DNA of 64,000 bases from an uncultured beta proteobacterium (lineage in GTDB: Bacteria > Pseudomonadota > Gammaproteobacteria > Burkholderiales > Burkholderiaceae_C). The position numbers were made by a program, and so were the translations under genes. How positions within the stretch are numbered: the stretch's first letter is position 1; each line of letters begins with the position of its first letter. Below are positions 26,340 through 35,058 of the stretch, piece by piece. The notes beneath the pieces were generated by a model that was given only the letters and a program-made list of their open reading frames with translations, was not told the origin of the DNA and made no database searches. Location of the stretch: assembly GCA_903823025.1 (NCBI GenBank), contig CAIJRK010000026.1, positions 1 to 64,000 on the forward strand, written 5' to 3'.

Positions 26340-27682
26340 CAGGCCAACTCTTCCTTGCGAATACGGGTAATCGGTTCCAGCACGGTTGGCAGCGCCTGCA
26401 TTTGCGCGAGGGCGGCGTTCATTTTGGCTTCGACACAGTCGTGCGTCAGGATGATGAGGTCGGTTTGCGCGACTTGCACATTACCGGCGACTGCGCCTTC
26501 CGCCCTTACTTCGTCCGCTTCACGCTGCAGCATGGCATCAATGCTGATGCCGGTGGCGGCCAAAATGCCGGTTACCTTGGTCAAAACACCTGCTTCGTCG
26601 GCTACACGCAAACGCAGGTAATAACTCGTCACCACTTCGCTCATGGGCAAAACGTGCAGGTCGCTCATGGCGTTGGGCTGGAAAGCCAAGTGCGGCACAC
26701 GCTGTGCTGCATCTGCCGTGTGCAATCGGGTGATGTCCACCAAATCGGCGATCACGGCGCTGGCGGTTGGCTCGGAGCCTGCACCTTTGCCGTAATACAA
26801 CGTGGTGCCGACTGCATCGCCCTGCACCATAACCGCGTTCATCGCACCTTCTACGTTAGCAATCAAGCGCTTGGAGGGCACCAGGCTTGGATGCACGCGC
26901 AACTCGATGCCATTTACCGTGCGCTTGGTGATGCCCAGCAGCTTGATGCGGTAGCCCAGTTGTTCAGCGTATTTGATATCGGTCGCACTGAGCTTGGTGA
27001 TGCCTTCGATGTAAGCCTTGTTGAACTGCACCGGAATGCCGAACGCGATGGCCGACATGATGGTGATCTTGTGCGCCGCGTCCACGCCTTCAATGTCAAA
27101 AGTCGGATCTGCCTCGGCATAACCCAAGCGCTGCGCATCTTGAAGCGCCACGTTGAAATCGAGACCCTTGTCGCGCATCTCGGACAAGATAAAGTTGGTG
27201 GTGCCATTGATGATGCCCGCAATCCACTGAATGCTGTTGGCCGTCAAACCTTCACGTAACGCCTTGATGATCGGGATGCCACCAGCCACGGCAGCTTCAA
27301 ACGCGACCATCACGCCTTTGGCCGACGCGGCGGCAAAAATTTCGGTGCCATGCACGGCTAGCAGCGCTTTGTTAGCCGTCACCACATGTTTGCCCGCCGC
27401 AATGGCTTCCAACACCAGCGTCTTGGCAATGCCGTAGCCGCCAATCAACTCAATGACGATGGCAATGTCGGGGTTGGCAATCACAGCGCGGGCATCGTTA
27501 ACGACCTTGACATCGACCCCCACCAGACTTTGCGCCCGCGCCACGTCGAGGTCGGCCACCATGGTGATCTCAATCCCCCGCCCTGCACGACGCTTGATTT
27601 CTTCCTGGTTACGCAGCAGCACATTAAAAGTACCGGAGCCTACAACACCCATGCCCAACAGGCCTACTTGAATTGGTTTCAT
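26339..27682 (-). CDS. hom: Homoserine dehydrogenase
   Basis: Hom reduces aspartate semialdehyde to homoserine on the way to threonine and methionine. The start taken is the ATG at 27680-27682 (MKPIQVGLLGMGVVGSGTF), which fits the family; an upstream in-frame start would add nine atypical residues. The 447-residue protein has the Rossmann motif GMGVVGSG, the catalytic region with GTTNFILSEM and YAEADPTFDIEGVDAAHK, and a C-terminal ACT domain (about 355-430) for feedback regulation by threonine. It is a monofunctional enzyme without a fused aspartokinase. Confidence 0.97.
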   Translation of the reverse strand: MKPIQVGLLGMGVVGSGTFNVLLRNQEEIKRRAGRGIEITMVADLDVARAQSLVGVDVKVVNDARAVIANPDIAIVIELIGGYGIAKTLVLEAIAAGKHVVTANKALLAVHGTEIFAAASAKGVMVAFEAAVAGGIPIIKALREGLTANSIQWIAGIINGTTNFILSEMRDKGLDFNVALQDAQRLGYAEADPTFDIEGVDAAHKITIMSAIAFGIPVQFNKAYIEGITKLSATDIKYAEQLGYRIKLLGITKRTVNGIELRVHPSLVPSKRLIANVEGAMNAVMVQGDAVGTTLYYGKGAGSEPTASAVIADLVDITRLHTADAAQRVPHLAFQPNAMSDLHVLPMSEVVTSYYLRLRVADEAGVLTKVTGILAATGISIDAMLQREADEVRAEGAVAGNVQVAQTDLIILTHDCVEAKMNAALAQMQALPTVLEPITRIRKEELA

Positions 27683-27752
27683 AAAAATCTTAGTTAAATT
27701 AATTGACAACGGCCGTCATCTGAACACCGGCAGTTGTTGAATAAGTCGCAAA

Positions 27753-28979
27753 TTAATTGCTGTGGCGTTTACGGTAGAGTTCAAGAAACTTGGCCACCCG
27801 GCCAATCGCCTCGCGCAAATCACCTTCATGCGGCAAAAATACAATCCGGAAATGGTCAGGCGTTGCCCAGTTAAACCCCGTTCCCTGCACCAACATCACC
27901 TTGGTTTCTTTGAGTAATTCCAGGAAAAACTCTTGGTCATCCGCAATCGGGTACATCGTCGGATCCAGACGCGGAAACATATACAACGCCGCCGACGGTT
28001 TAACACAAGTTACGCCCGGAATCGCGGTAATCAACTCGTAAGCGAGGTCGCGTTGACGGCGCAGACGCCCGCCCTCGCAGACCAATTCATTGATGCTCTG
28101 GTGTCCACCCAAAGCCGTTTGAATCGCCCATTGCCCCGGTACGTTGGAGCACAGCCGCATGTTTGAGAGCATATTCAGCCCTTCGATGTAATCCTTGGCG
28201 GGTTTCTTGTCGCCCGACACCACCATCCAGCCCGCCCGGTAGCCGCAAGAGCGGTAACTTTTAGACAAGGAGTTAAAGGTGAGTGTCAGCACATCAACGG
28301 ACAAACTGCCGATGGCGGTGTGGCGGACGCCGTCGTACAACACCTTGTCATACACCTCATCGGCAAAAATCACCAACCCGTGCTCGCGCGCGATCACCAC
28401 AATGGCCTTGAGCAATTCGTCTGCATACAGCGCCCCGGTCGGATTATTGGGATTGATGACCACAATGCCTTTGGTCCGGGGCGTGATCTTGGCGCGAATA
28501 TCGTTCAGATCAGGCATCCAGCCATTCGCTTCATCGCACAGGTAATGCACCGGCGTACCGCCCGACAGACTGGCCGCAGCCGTCCACAACGGGTAGTCCG
28601 GCGAAGGCAAAAGCAACTCGTCACCCGTGTCGAGCAGCGCATTGGTCGCCATCACGATCAACTCGCTGGCGCCGTTGCCGAGATAAATATCATCCAGCGT
28701 GACATTTTTAATGCCTTGCTGCTGGGTGTAATGCATGACCGCCTTGCGCGCCGCAAAGATGCCTTTGCTGTCCGAGTAGCCCGCTGAATTGGGCAGATTA
28801 CGAATCATGTCCTGCTGGATTTCCTCCGGCGCATCAAAACCGAACACAGCCAGATTGCCAATATTGAGTTTGATGATCTTGTGACCCTCTTCCTCCATTT
28901 GGCGGGCCGCATCCATGATGGGGCCGCGAATATCGTAGCAGACGTTAGCCAATTTGGCTGATTTGCGAATGGTTTTCAA
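27753..28979 (-). CDS. alaA: Alanine aminotransferase AlaA-like (PLP-dependent, class I/II)
   Basis: The 408-residue protein resembles E. coli AlaA (YfbQ), which moves the amino group between glutamate and pyruvate. Shared stretches include LANVCYDIRGPIM, KLNIGNLAVFGFDAPEEI, PSPDYPLWTAAASLSGG, VINPNNPTGA and the PLP-lysine segment FNSLSKSYRSCGYRAGWMV. The start is a TTG at 28977-28979 (KTIRKSAKL follows), supported by GGAGGGAC just upstream. Start sites further up add residues that are not like the family. The gene lies upstream of hom on the same strand, 70 nt apart. Confidence 0.9.
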   Translation of the reverse strand: MKTIRKSAKLANVCYDIRGPIMDAARQMEEEGHKIIKLNIGNLAVFGFDAPEEIQQDMIRNLPNSAGYSDSKGIFAARKAVMHYTQQQGIKNVTLDDIYLGNGASELIVMATNALLDTGDELLLPSPDYPLWTAAASLSGGTPVHYLCDEANGWMPDLNDIRAKITPRTKGIVVINPNNPTGALYADELLKAIVVIAREHGLVIFADEVYDKVLYDGVRHTAIGSLSVDVLTLTFNSLSKSYRSCGYRAGWMVVSGDKKPAKDYIEGLNMLSNMRLCSNVPGQWAIQTALGGHQSINELVCEGGRLRRQRDLAYELITAIPGVTCVKPSAALYMFPRLDPTMYPIADDQEFFLELLKETKVMLVQGTGFNWATPDHFRIVFLPHEGDLREAIGRVAKFLELYRKRHSN

Positions 28980-29100
28980 AGTCCCTCCAGACGTGGGTGA
29001 CGTAAGGCAAAACTTATAATTTGACCACATTTCCCGACCGCTTCCCACTTGCACGCGGCAGGATTCGGATTCAGACGCAACGACTGGCACCCTCAACACC

Positions 29101-29481
29101 ATGAAAATTCAACCCGACAGCATCAACGTGCAATCCATCAGCGGTTACGGCCCCGGTTGGATTAGCGTTGGAAACGAGAAAATTAGTACCAGTGTGGTCA
29201 TCGGCTCGCGCGGCGAACGATTTGACTGGGCCTGTGAGCGCTTCGAGGATCTGACGCCAGCACACTTTTCAAAACTGGCCGATATGGCGGTTGAATTGGT
29301 TATTTTTGGCAGCGGCGACCGGCTTAGATTTCCATCGGCAACTTGGACCAAGTCATTAATTGACCAGCAAACAGGCCTTGAAACCATGGATACGCCAGCA
29401 GCCTGCCGTACCTACAACATCCTCGCTGGCGAAGGCCGTAAAGTCGCTGTTGCCTTGCTCATTGAAACCGACGCGCTATAA
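29101..29481 (+). CDS. Mth938-like domain protein (DUF498 type)
   Basis: This 126-residue protein shows the features of the Mth938-like/DUF498 fold: ISGYGPGWISVGNEKIS, then VELVIFGSGDRLRFP in the middle, and AACRTYNILAGEGRKVAVALL at the end. Family members are small soluble proteins. The bacterial role is poorly defined; a mitochondrial relative (NDUFAF3) assists assembly of respiratory complex I. The gene is divergent from alaA, with a 121-bp shared promoter region that includes TATAAT on the plus strand at about 29013. Confidence 0.87.
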   Translation: MKIQPDSINVQSISGYGPGWISVGNEKISTSVVIGSRGERFDWACERFEDLTPAHFSKLADMAVELVIFGSGDRLRFPSATWTKSLIDQQTGLETMDTPAACRTYNILAGEGRKVAVALLIETDAL

Positions 29482-29621
29482 GCGCAATGCGTTTTTGGCA
29501 TCTCAAATGTTTTTTTCGGGGTAAAATGCTAGGTTGCAGTCGGGGGTATCACAACGCTCTTACAGGATAGTACCCACGACTTGAGAGAACGACGCGTCCT
29601 GTCACACGAGATTTAAGAACT

Positions 29622-30107
29622 ATGGCGATTGTTGTCAATAAACCCATCCCTGAATTTGAATCTAATGCCACCAGCGGTATTAGAGTCTCTAACACTTCCC
29701 ACCTTGGGAAAGTCGTTATCTTGTATTTCTACCCAAAAGATAACACACCCGGCTGCACAACCGAAGCCATGCAGTTCCGAGATCGGCATGACGATTTTGT
29801 GAAGGCCGGCGCTACCGTGTTTGGCGTATCGCGGGACAACATGAAGTCACACGACGAATTTAAAGCCAAACTGGAACTTCCCTTTGAGTTGATTGCCGAC
29901 ACAGAAGAAAAAATGTGCCATATGTTTGGTGTCGTCAAAAACAAAATTATGTATGGAAAAAAAGTTAAAGGCATTGAGCGCAGCACTTTTCTAATCGGTG
30001 CCGATGGCTTGGTTAAAGAAGAATGGCGAGGCCTTAAGGTTCTTGGTCATGTCGATGATGTCTTGAAAGCGGTCAAAGAACTTAATAAAACAGCGGCTGT
30101 CGCCTAA
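29622..30107 (+). CDS. bcp: Thioredoxin-dependent peroxiredoxin Bcp (PrxQ type)
   Basis: Bcp reduces peroxides in the cytoplasm with electrons from thioredoxin. The 161-residue protein has YFYPKDNTPGCTTEAMQFRD with the peroxidatic Cys45. The resolving Cys found at position 50 in E. coli Bcp is Met50 here. C99 (TEEKMCHMFG) is the only other Cys seen and may act as the resolving partner. The leader (29482-29621) is long and can form a CAGGA/TCCTG stem. A good terminator follows. Confidence 0.95.
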   Translation: MAIVVNKPIPEFESNATSGIRVSNTSHLGKVVILYFYPKDNTPGCTTEAMQFRDRHDDFVKAGATVFGVSRDNMKSHDEFKAKLELPFELIADTEEKMCHMFGVVKNKIMYGKKVKGIERSTFLIGADGLVKEEWRGLKVLGHVDDVLKAVKELNKTAAVA

Positions 30108-30175
30108 TGCTCAACGAAGCGTCAGCACCGTGCATAATAGCTGCATGCTGATTGAAAATCACAACCGTGTTTCCT

Positions 30176-30207
30176 AAAAAGCCGTCTTGGTCTCAAGGCG
30201 GCTTTTT
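30176..30207 (+). terminator. Rho-independent terminator after bcp
   Basis: AAAAAGCCGTCTTG pairs with CAAGGCGGCTTTTT (one G-T wobble) around a GTCT loop, ending in a T run. It lies between bcp and the PhoH-family gene. Confidence 0.88.
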
Positions 30208-30253
30208 CGCTTTTAAAGCCTGAAATTCACCCTTTTTGCGAGCCAACATTTAT

Positions 30254-31948
30254 ATGCCATTGCCAACTGCCCCCACCAAACGCGCTGCGTTGCTGTCAGA
30301 GCAAAACTACGATGTCCCAGCAAGAACGCAGGCTAAAGCACTCAAAGTTGATGTTTTCCTGCCAAATCTCCCCTCCACCGAAAACCCTGAAGCGCCACTG
30401 CGTGCGCTCCCCGCAACACCCAAGGTGAAGACCGTTGCAGTAGCAGAAAAGATGGCGCCGCAAAGTCGGGCTAAAGCGCCTCGCGCCGCCGCTGCTGCGC
30501 CTTCTCAGGCTGCCGCTGAGACGTCTGCTGTAATCGAGAAAAAGAAAGTTAAACATACGGGTCCCAGCAAACTCTTTGTGCTGGATACCAATGTGTTGCT
30601 GCACGACCCCATGTGTCTCTTCCGCTTTGAAGAGCATGATATTTTTCTTCCCATGATTGTTCTGGAAGAACTCGATGCCCATAAAAAAGGCATGACGGAA
30701 GTGGCCCGTAATGCCCGCCAAACCAGCCGCACGCTAGACGCGCTGGCAGGACATCAGGGTGCTGACATCACCGCTGGGTTACCCTTGCGAAGCACGGGGC
30801 ATAAAGAAGCGGGCGGCAAATTATTTTTTCAGACTCAACTTCTGAATTACACGTTGCCCACCAGTCTCCCGCAAGGCAAAGCCGACAATCAAATTTTGGG
30901 GGTGGTGGATGCATTGCGCCAGCAATACGCGCCCCGTGAAGTGGTTCTGGTATCCAAAGACATCAATATGCGGGTCAAATCGCGGGCTTTGGGCTTAGCC
31001 ACCGATGATTATCAAAATGATAAAACGCTAGATGATGGTGACCTGCTCTACTCCGGCTCGATGGCTTTGCCGACTGATTTTTGGACCACCCATGGCAAAA
31101 CAGTCGAAAGTTGGCAGCAAGGCGCCTTTACGTTTTACCGCGTCACCGGGCCGATTGTCCCTAGCCTGATGATCAATCAGTTTGTTTACTTTGAGTCCCC
31201 CGGCGAACCCAGTCTCTATGCCCGCGTTACTGAAGTTCAAGGCAAAACCGCCGTCTTCAAAACACTCAAAGACTACACACACCTGAAAAATTCAGTGTGG
31301 GGCATCAGCACGCGAAACCGTGAACAAAACTTTGCCATGAACCTTTTGCTGGACCCGGAAATTGACTTTGTCACCTTGACGGGCACCGCAGGCACTGGGA
31401 AAACATTGATGGCCTTGGCCTCCGGTCTCACCCAAGTGCTCGATGATCGGCGCTATACCGAAATTATCGTGACGCGCGCCACCGTCAGCGTAGGTGAAGA
31501 CATTGGTTTTTTACCTGGCACGGAAGAAGAAAAAATGGGTCCCTGGATGGGCGCTCTGGATGACAACCTTGAAGTGCTAGGAAAAACAGACACCAGCGCC
31601 GGCGAATGGGGCCGGGCCGCCACCAGCGAATTGATCCGCAGTCGAATCAAAATCAAGAGCATGAACTTTATGCGGGGTCGCACTTTTTTGAACAAGTACG
31701 TCATCATCGACGAAGCGCAGAATCTGACCCCCAAACAAATGAAGACCTTGATCACGCGGGCTGGCCCAGGAACCAAAATAATTTGCATGGGTAATCTGGC
31801 CCAAATTGACACGCCTTACCTGACTGAAGGCTCTTCAGGCCTGACTTATGCAGTTGATAAATTCAAGGGATGGCTCCACGGCGGACACATTACGCTAGCG
31901 CGAGGCGAGCGTTCGCGCTTGGCTGATTTCGCAAGCGATGTTTTATAG
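30254..31948 (+). CDS. PIN domain-PhoH family ATPase
   Basis: The protein combines a PIN-type ribonuclease domain (about 105-250, LFVLDTNVLLHDPM and LEELDAHKKGMTEVARNARQ) with a PhoH ATPase domain (about 340-560). Walker A is TGTAGTGKTLMALASGL and Walker B is VIIDEAQNLTPKQMKTLI; GNLAQIDTPYL follows. Relatives (YlaK/PhoH2) couple RNA cleavage with unwinding. The first 100 residues form a basic, Ala/Pro-rich linker. The ATG at 30254 (MPLPTAPTKRAALL) is preferred over an upstream TTG at 30236; it gives 564 residues. The cellular role here is not known. Confidence 0.9.
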   Translation: MPLPTAPTKRAALLSEQNYDVPARTQAKALKVDVFLPNLPSTENPEAPLRALPATPKVKTVAVAEKMAPQSRAKAPRAAAAAPSQAAAETSAVIEKKKVKHTGPSKLFVLDTNVLLHDPMCLFRFEEHDIFLPMIVLEELDAHKKGMTEVARNARQTSRTLDALAGHQGADITAGLPLRSTGHKEAGGKLFFQTQLLNYTLPTSLPQGKADNQILGVVDALRQQYAPREVVLVSKDINMRVKSRALGLATDDYQNDKTLDDGDLLYSGSMALPTDFWTTHGKTVESWQQGAFTFYRVTGPIVPSLMINQFVYFESPGEPSLYARVTEVQGKTAVFKTLKDYTHLKNSVWGISTRNREQNFAMNLLLDPEIDFVTLTGTAGTGKTLMALASGLTQVLDDRRYTEIIVTRATVSVGEDIGFLPGTEEEKMGPWMGALDDNLEVLGKTDTSAGEWGRAATSELIRSRIKIKSMNFMRGRTFLNKYVIIDEAQNLTPKQMKTLITRAGPGTKIICMGNLAQIDTPYLTEGSSGLTYAVDKFKGWLHGGHITLARGERSRLADFASDVL

Positions 31949-31956
31949 AAGATTCA

Positions 31957-31988
31957 GGCGGGCACTACTGGTTTCAATAGTCCCCGCC
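31957..31988. terminator. Hairpin between convergent phoH-like gene and dnaB
   Basis: GGCGGG (31957-31962) and CCCGCC (31983-31988) close a stem that continues with ACTA/TAGT. It overlaps the end of dnaB. There is no clear T run, so it is only a candidate bidirectional stop for the convergent genes. Confidence 0.35.
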
Positions 31989-33383
31989 ACTGCTGCCTGA
32001 TGCCAATGATTCAAATTTGGTAATATTTTTCAGGAATGCGAGTTTGACGACGCCGGTTGGACCATTGCGCTGTTTGGCAATGATGATCTCTGCCACCCCT
32101 GGCTCTTTGCAGGCGTCTTTGGTGTAGTACTCGTCCCGGTAAATAAACATGATGATGTCCGCATCCTGCTCAATGGCGCCGGACTCACGCAGGTCGCTCA
32201 TCATCGGGCGTTTGTCCGGGCGCGTTTCAACACTGCGGTTGAGCTGTGATAAGGCAATCACGGGACACTGCAGCTCTTTGGCCAGCATTTTCAGCCCCCG
32301 TGAAATCTCGCCTAACTCGGTGGCCCGGTTTTCGTTATCACTGGACGAGCCGCTCATCAACTGCAGGTAATCCACCACAATCAAACCCAACTTGCCACAC
32401 TGGCGCGATAAGCGCCGGGCGTTGGCGCGTAGTTCACTGGAGGTTAAGCCAGCGGTTTCATCAATGTGCAGAGAAATCGTGCGCAGCTTTTCAATAGCTT
32501 CCGTTAAACGCGGCCATTCTTCATCATTGAGTTTGCCCGTTCGCAAGTGGCTTTGATCAATGCGCCCAATCGACCCGACAATACGCACGGCGAGTTGAGC
32601 CGCGCCCATTTCCATAGAGAAAACGGCAACCGGTAAGCCTTCATTCAAGGCTACATGCTCGGCGATATTGATGGCAAAAGCCGTTTTACCCATTGAAGGA
32701 CGTGCGGCCAGCACGATTAAATCACCGGCTTGAAAACCTGCCGTCATGCGGTCCAGATCATAAAAGCCAGTGGGCACGCCGGTAACATCATTGGGGTTGT
32801 CGGCCATCTCCTGAACCCGGTCAAGCAGTGCAACGACCAGTGAACTCATCGCCTGGAAACCTTGTTTGGTACGTGCGCCTTCTTCCCCAATATTGAATAT
32901 TTTTTGTTCCGCCTCATCCAAAATAGCAGCGACAGGCCGACCTTTTGGGTTGAACGCGTTGGTCGATATCTCATCACTGGCTGTGACCAACTTGCGCAGA
33001 ATTGAGCGCTCACGAACAATCTCGCCATAGCGACGAATATTGCCAGCACTGGGCACGTATTGCGCTAAAGAATTGAGATAAGCCAACCCCCCGATTTCTT
33101 CGGCTTTACCCTGATTCTGTAATTGCTCAAAAACCGTGATCACATCAGCCGGTTTGGAGCCATTGATCAAGGCGCCAATCGCTGCAAAAACCAGACGATG
33201 CTCATAACGATAGAAATCACGATCCGTCAGTAGATCATTGACTCTGTCCCAAGCCCCGTTGTCGAGTAGCAGTCCGCCCAGCACGCTGGACTCTGCTTCA
33301 ATGGAGTGCGGAGGAATGCGCAGTTGTGCAACTTGGCGGTCTTGACTAAAGTCGTCCTCGGCGGCAGAAAATACAGTAGCCAT
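31974..33383 (-). CDS. dnaB: Replicative DNA helicase DnaB
   Basis: DnaB is the hexameric helicase that unwinds DNA at the replication fork and recruits primase. The start taken is the ATG at 33381-33383 (MATVFSAAEDDFSQD), with AAAGGA upstream, giving 469 residues. The N-terminal domain contains RIPPHSIEAESSVLGGLLLD. The RecA-like C-terminal domain has Walker A ARPSMGKTAFAINIA, Walker B GLIVVDYLQLMSG and QLNRSVETRPDKRP. No intein is present. It lies downstream of rplI, separated by a strong terminator. Confidence 0.97.
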   Translation of the reverse strand: MATVFSAAEDDFSQDRQVAQLRIPPHSIEAESSVLGGLLLDNGAWDRVNDLLTDRDFYRYEHRLVFAAIGALINGSKPADVITVFEQLQNQGKAEEIGGLAYLNSLAQYVPSAGNIRRYGEIVRERSILRKLVTASDEISTNAFNPKGRPVAAILDEAEQKIFNIGEEGARTKQGFQAMSSLVVALLDRVQEMADNPNDVTGVPTGFYDLDRMTAGFQAGDLIVLAARPSMGKTAFAINIAEHVALNEGLPVAVFSMEMGAAQLAVRIVGSIGRIDQSHLRTGKLNDEEWPRLTEAIEKLRTISLHIDETAGLTSSELRANARRLSRQCGKLGLIVVDYLQLMSGSSSDNENRATELGEISRGLKMLAKELQCPVIALSQLNRSVETRPDKRPMMSDLRESGAIEQDADIIMFIYRDEYYTKDACKEPGVAEIIIAKQRNGPTGVVKLAFLKNITKFESLASGSSGGDY

Positions 33384-33453
33384 CAAGTTTTCCTTTACTT
33401 TGTTAAAAGCCGCACGCAGGGTGCAAATTACAGATAAGCCGCAGCACCAATGC

Positions 33454-33488
33454 AAAAGCCGCCTGGGCTTTCACCCCGGCGGCTTTTT
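33454..33488. terminator. Bidirectional terminator between rplI and dnaB
   Basis: AAAAGCCGCC and GGCGGCTTTT form a 10-bp stem around a GC-rich loop, with A and T runs on both sides. It ends the rpsF-priB-rpsR-rplI transcript, so dnaB needs readthrough or its own promoter. Confidence 0.88.
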
Positions 33489-33505
33489 AAACGGGAAGAA
33501 GCTGT

Positions 33506-33958
33506 TTAAGCCGTTTCGCCGTACACCGAGACGGTGATGTCCACGACGACGTCAGTGTGCAATGCCACGCTGACGGTGCTGTCGCTGACCACTTTGATCG
33601 GGCCGTGAGGCATCCGAATTTGTGATTTCGTGACCTTGTAGCCATTCTTGGTCAATTCTTCAGCAATGTCAGCATTGGTGACAGAACCAAACAAGCGACC
33701 GTCCACACCCGCTTTTTGCGTCAACTTGCAAGATGTACCTGCCAGTTTTTCACCCAAAGCCTGGCATTCAGCCAATTTGACGGCTGCCGCTTTTTCAAGT
33801 TCAGCACGTTTGACTTCAAACTGCTGCTTCGCAGATTCAGTGGCGCGACGAGCGCGGCCATAAGGAATCAAAAAGTTGCGGGCGTAGCCATCTTTAACAC
33901 GAACGATATCACCGAGATTGCCAAGGTTAACGACCTTGTCGAGCAGAATAATTTGCAT
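33506..33958 (-). CDS. rplI: 50S ribosomal protein L9
   Basis: L9 binds 23S rRNA near the L1 stalk and affects translational fidelity. The 150-residue protein starts [20 protein letters not shown], followed by [16 protein letters not shown], the L9 signature. The central helix (about 45-75) and C-terminal domain are complete. It follows rpsR by 11 nt. Confidence 0.98.
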   Translation of the reverse strand: MQIILLDKVVNLGNLGDIVRVKDGYARNFLIPYGRARRATESAKQQFEVKRAELEKAAAVKLAECQALGEKLAGTSCKLTQKAGVDGRLFGSVTNADIAEELTKNGYKVTKSQIRMPHGPIKVVSDSTVSVALHTDVVVDITVSVYGETA

Positions 33959-33969
33959 GGTCGTAGTCC

Positions 33970-34254
33970 TTAAATCTTGTGCTGATCGCTGTAAGGCAGC
34001 ATCGCGAGAAAACGCGCGCGCTTAATAGCGGTGTTGAGCTGGCGCTGAAAAATGGCACGGGTGCCAGTCAGGCGAGCTGGAATAATTTTGCCATTTTCGG
34101 CAATGAAGTCACGCAGAGTGTCGATATCTTTGTAGTCGATCTCTTCAACGCCGGTCACGGTAAAGCGGCAAAAGCGCTTGCGCTTGAACAGCAGATTTTG
34201 AGCGGGGCGCTTAGGGCGCTTGTCTTTGTTATTGAAACGTTTTGGTCCGGCCAT
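33970..34254 (-). CDS. rpsR: 30S ribosomal protein S18
   Basis: S18 pairs with S6 in the 30S platform. The 94-residue protein contains [20 protein letters not shown], then [19 protein letters not shown] and [20 protein letters not shown], the typical S18 sequence. It lies between priB and rplI, as in other beta- and gammaproteobacteria. Confidence 0.98.
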   Translation of the reverse strand: MAGPKRFNNKDKRPKRPAQNLLFKRKRFCRFTVTGVEEIDYKDIDTLRDFIAENGKIIPARLTGTRAIFQRQLNTAIKRARFLAMLPYSDQHKI

Positions 34255-34283
34255 GATGGACTCCTTAAATTGGTACGAATTCG

Positions 34284-34598
34284 TTAATCTTGCTGAAACT
34301 CTTGAATGTGAAAAACGACTTGTTTGCCATTGCGGGGGGTTGCCAGGAAGCCGTTAAAGCTCCAGCGACTTCCGGCCACTTGCTTGACAAGCCGTTCGGC
34401 CATCGCACCAAAGGCGACCGCCTTGACGGATGCTTTTACCTGTCTTATTTGTCCTGCTTCCTGAATGACTGACTCGTGTTCGAGTCGCATATTCAGGGCG
34501 GGCAAGCCGGCTGGGGTGTAACGCAGGGCGTCAAGCTCTGCAATACAGGCCGTCAAGATAAGCTGATTGGTAATGCCGTTCACACTGCTTGTGGGCAA
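34284..34598 (-). CDS. priB: Primosomal replication protein N (PriB)
   Basis: PriB is a dimeric OB-fold single-stranded DNA binding protein used with PriA in replication restart. The 104-residue protein has the OB-fold pattern: [31 protein letters not shown] and [20 protein letters not shown]. The chosen start is a TTG at 34596-34598 with AAAGG 7 nt upstream. A GTG five codons later lacks a ribosome-binding site. Its place between rpsF and rpsR supports the call. Confidence 0.93.
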   Translation of the reverse strand: MPTSSVNGITNQLILTACIAELDALRYTPAGLPALNMRLEHESVIQEAGQIRQVKASVKAVAFGAMAERLVKQVAGSRWSFNGFLATPRNGKQVVFHIQEFQQD

Positions 34599-34607
34599 AG
34601 AATGCCT

Positions 34608-34973
34608 TTAAGCCTGATATTCAGCTTGTTGGGTCTTGCGAGCGTCTTCACGTTCGACGGTTTTCATCATCGACGAAGGACCTGTGTCGGCTTTTTTCTT
34701 CAACACGGTCAGGTGACGCAACACAGCATCATTGAACTTGAAAGCATGTTCCAACTCGCCCATCACGGCTTGGTCAGCTTCGATGTTGACACACAGGTAA
34801 TGCGCTTTAGCCAGCTTGTTGATCATGTAAATCAACTGACGACGACCCCAGTCTTCAACACGATGGACTTTACCGCCGCCGGCAGTAATCATGCCTTTGT
34901 AGCGTTCCAGCATGGCGGGAACTTGCTCGCTCTGATCCGGATGGATCATGAGAATAATTTCGTAATGACGCAT
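34608..34973 (-). CDS. rpsF: 30S ribosomal protein S6
   Basis: S6 forms a pair with S18 on the 30S platform. The 121-residue protein begins [20 protein letters not shown] and contains [20 protein letters not shown], the family core. It is the first gene of the rpsF-priB-rpsR-rplI run. A TATAAT (35058-35063 on the minus strand) about 85 bp before the start overlaps the stop codon of the symporter gene. The leader between them can form a CCTCA/TGAGG stem and a GCCC/GGGGC stem, possible sites for S6:S18 feedback. Confidence 0.97.
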   Translation of the reverse strand: MRHYEIILMIHPDQSEQVPAMLERYKGMITAGGGKVHRVEDWGRRQLIYMINKLAKAHYLCVNIEADQAVMGELEHAFKFNDAVLRHLTVLKKKADTGPSSMMKTVEREDARKTQQAEYQA

Positions 34974-35058
34974 TGATACTCCTTATGGATGGCCCCAATT
35001 CGGGCAGAAAAAAACCACCCTCAGCGTCTAATTGAGGTATGGCAAGGTCAGCCAAAGA

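Noticed and set aside
29482-29621. tRNA or known riboswitch in the bcp leader
   Set aside because: The region can form a short CAGGA/TCCTG stem, but no cloverleaf or known riboswitch core could be drawn.
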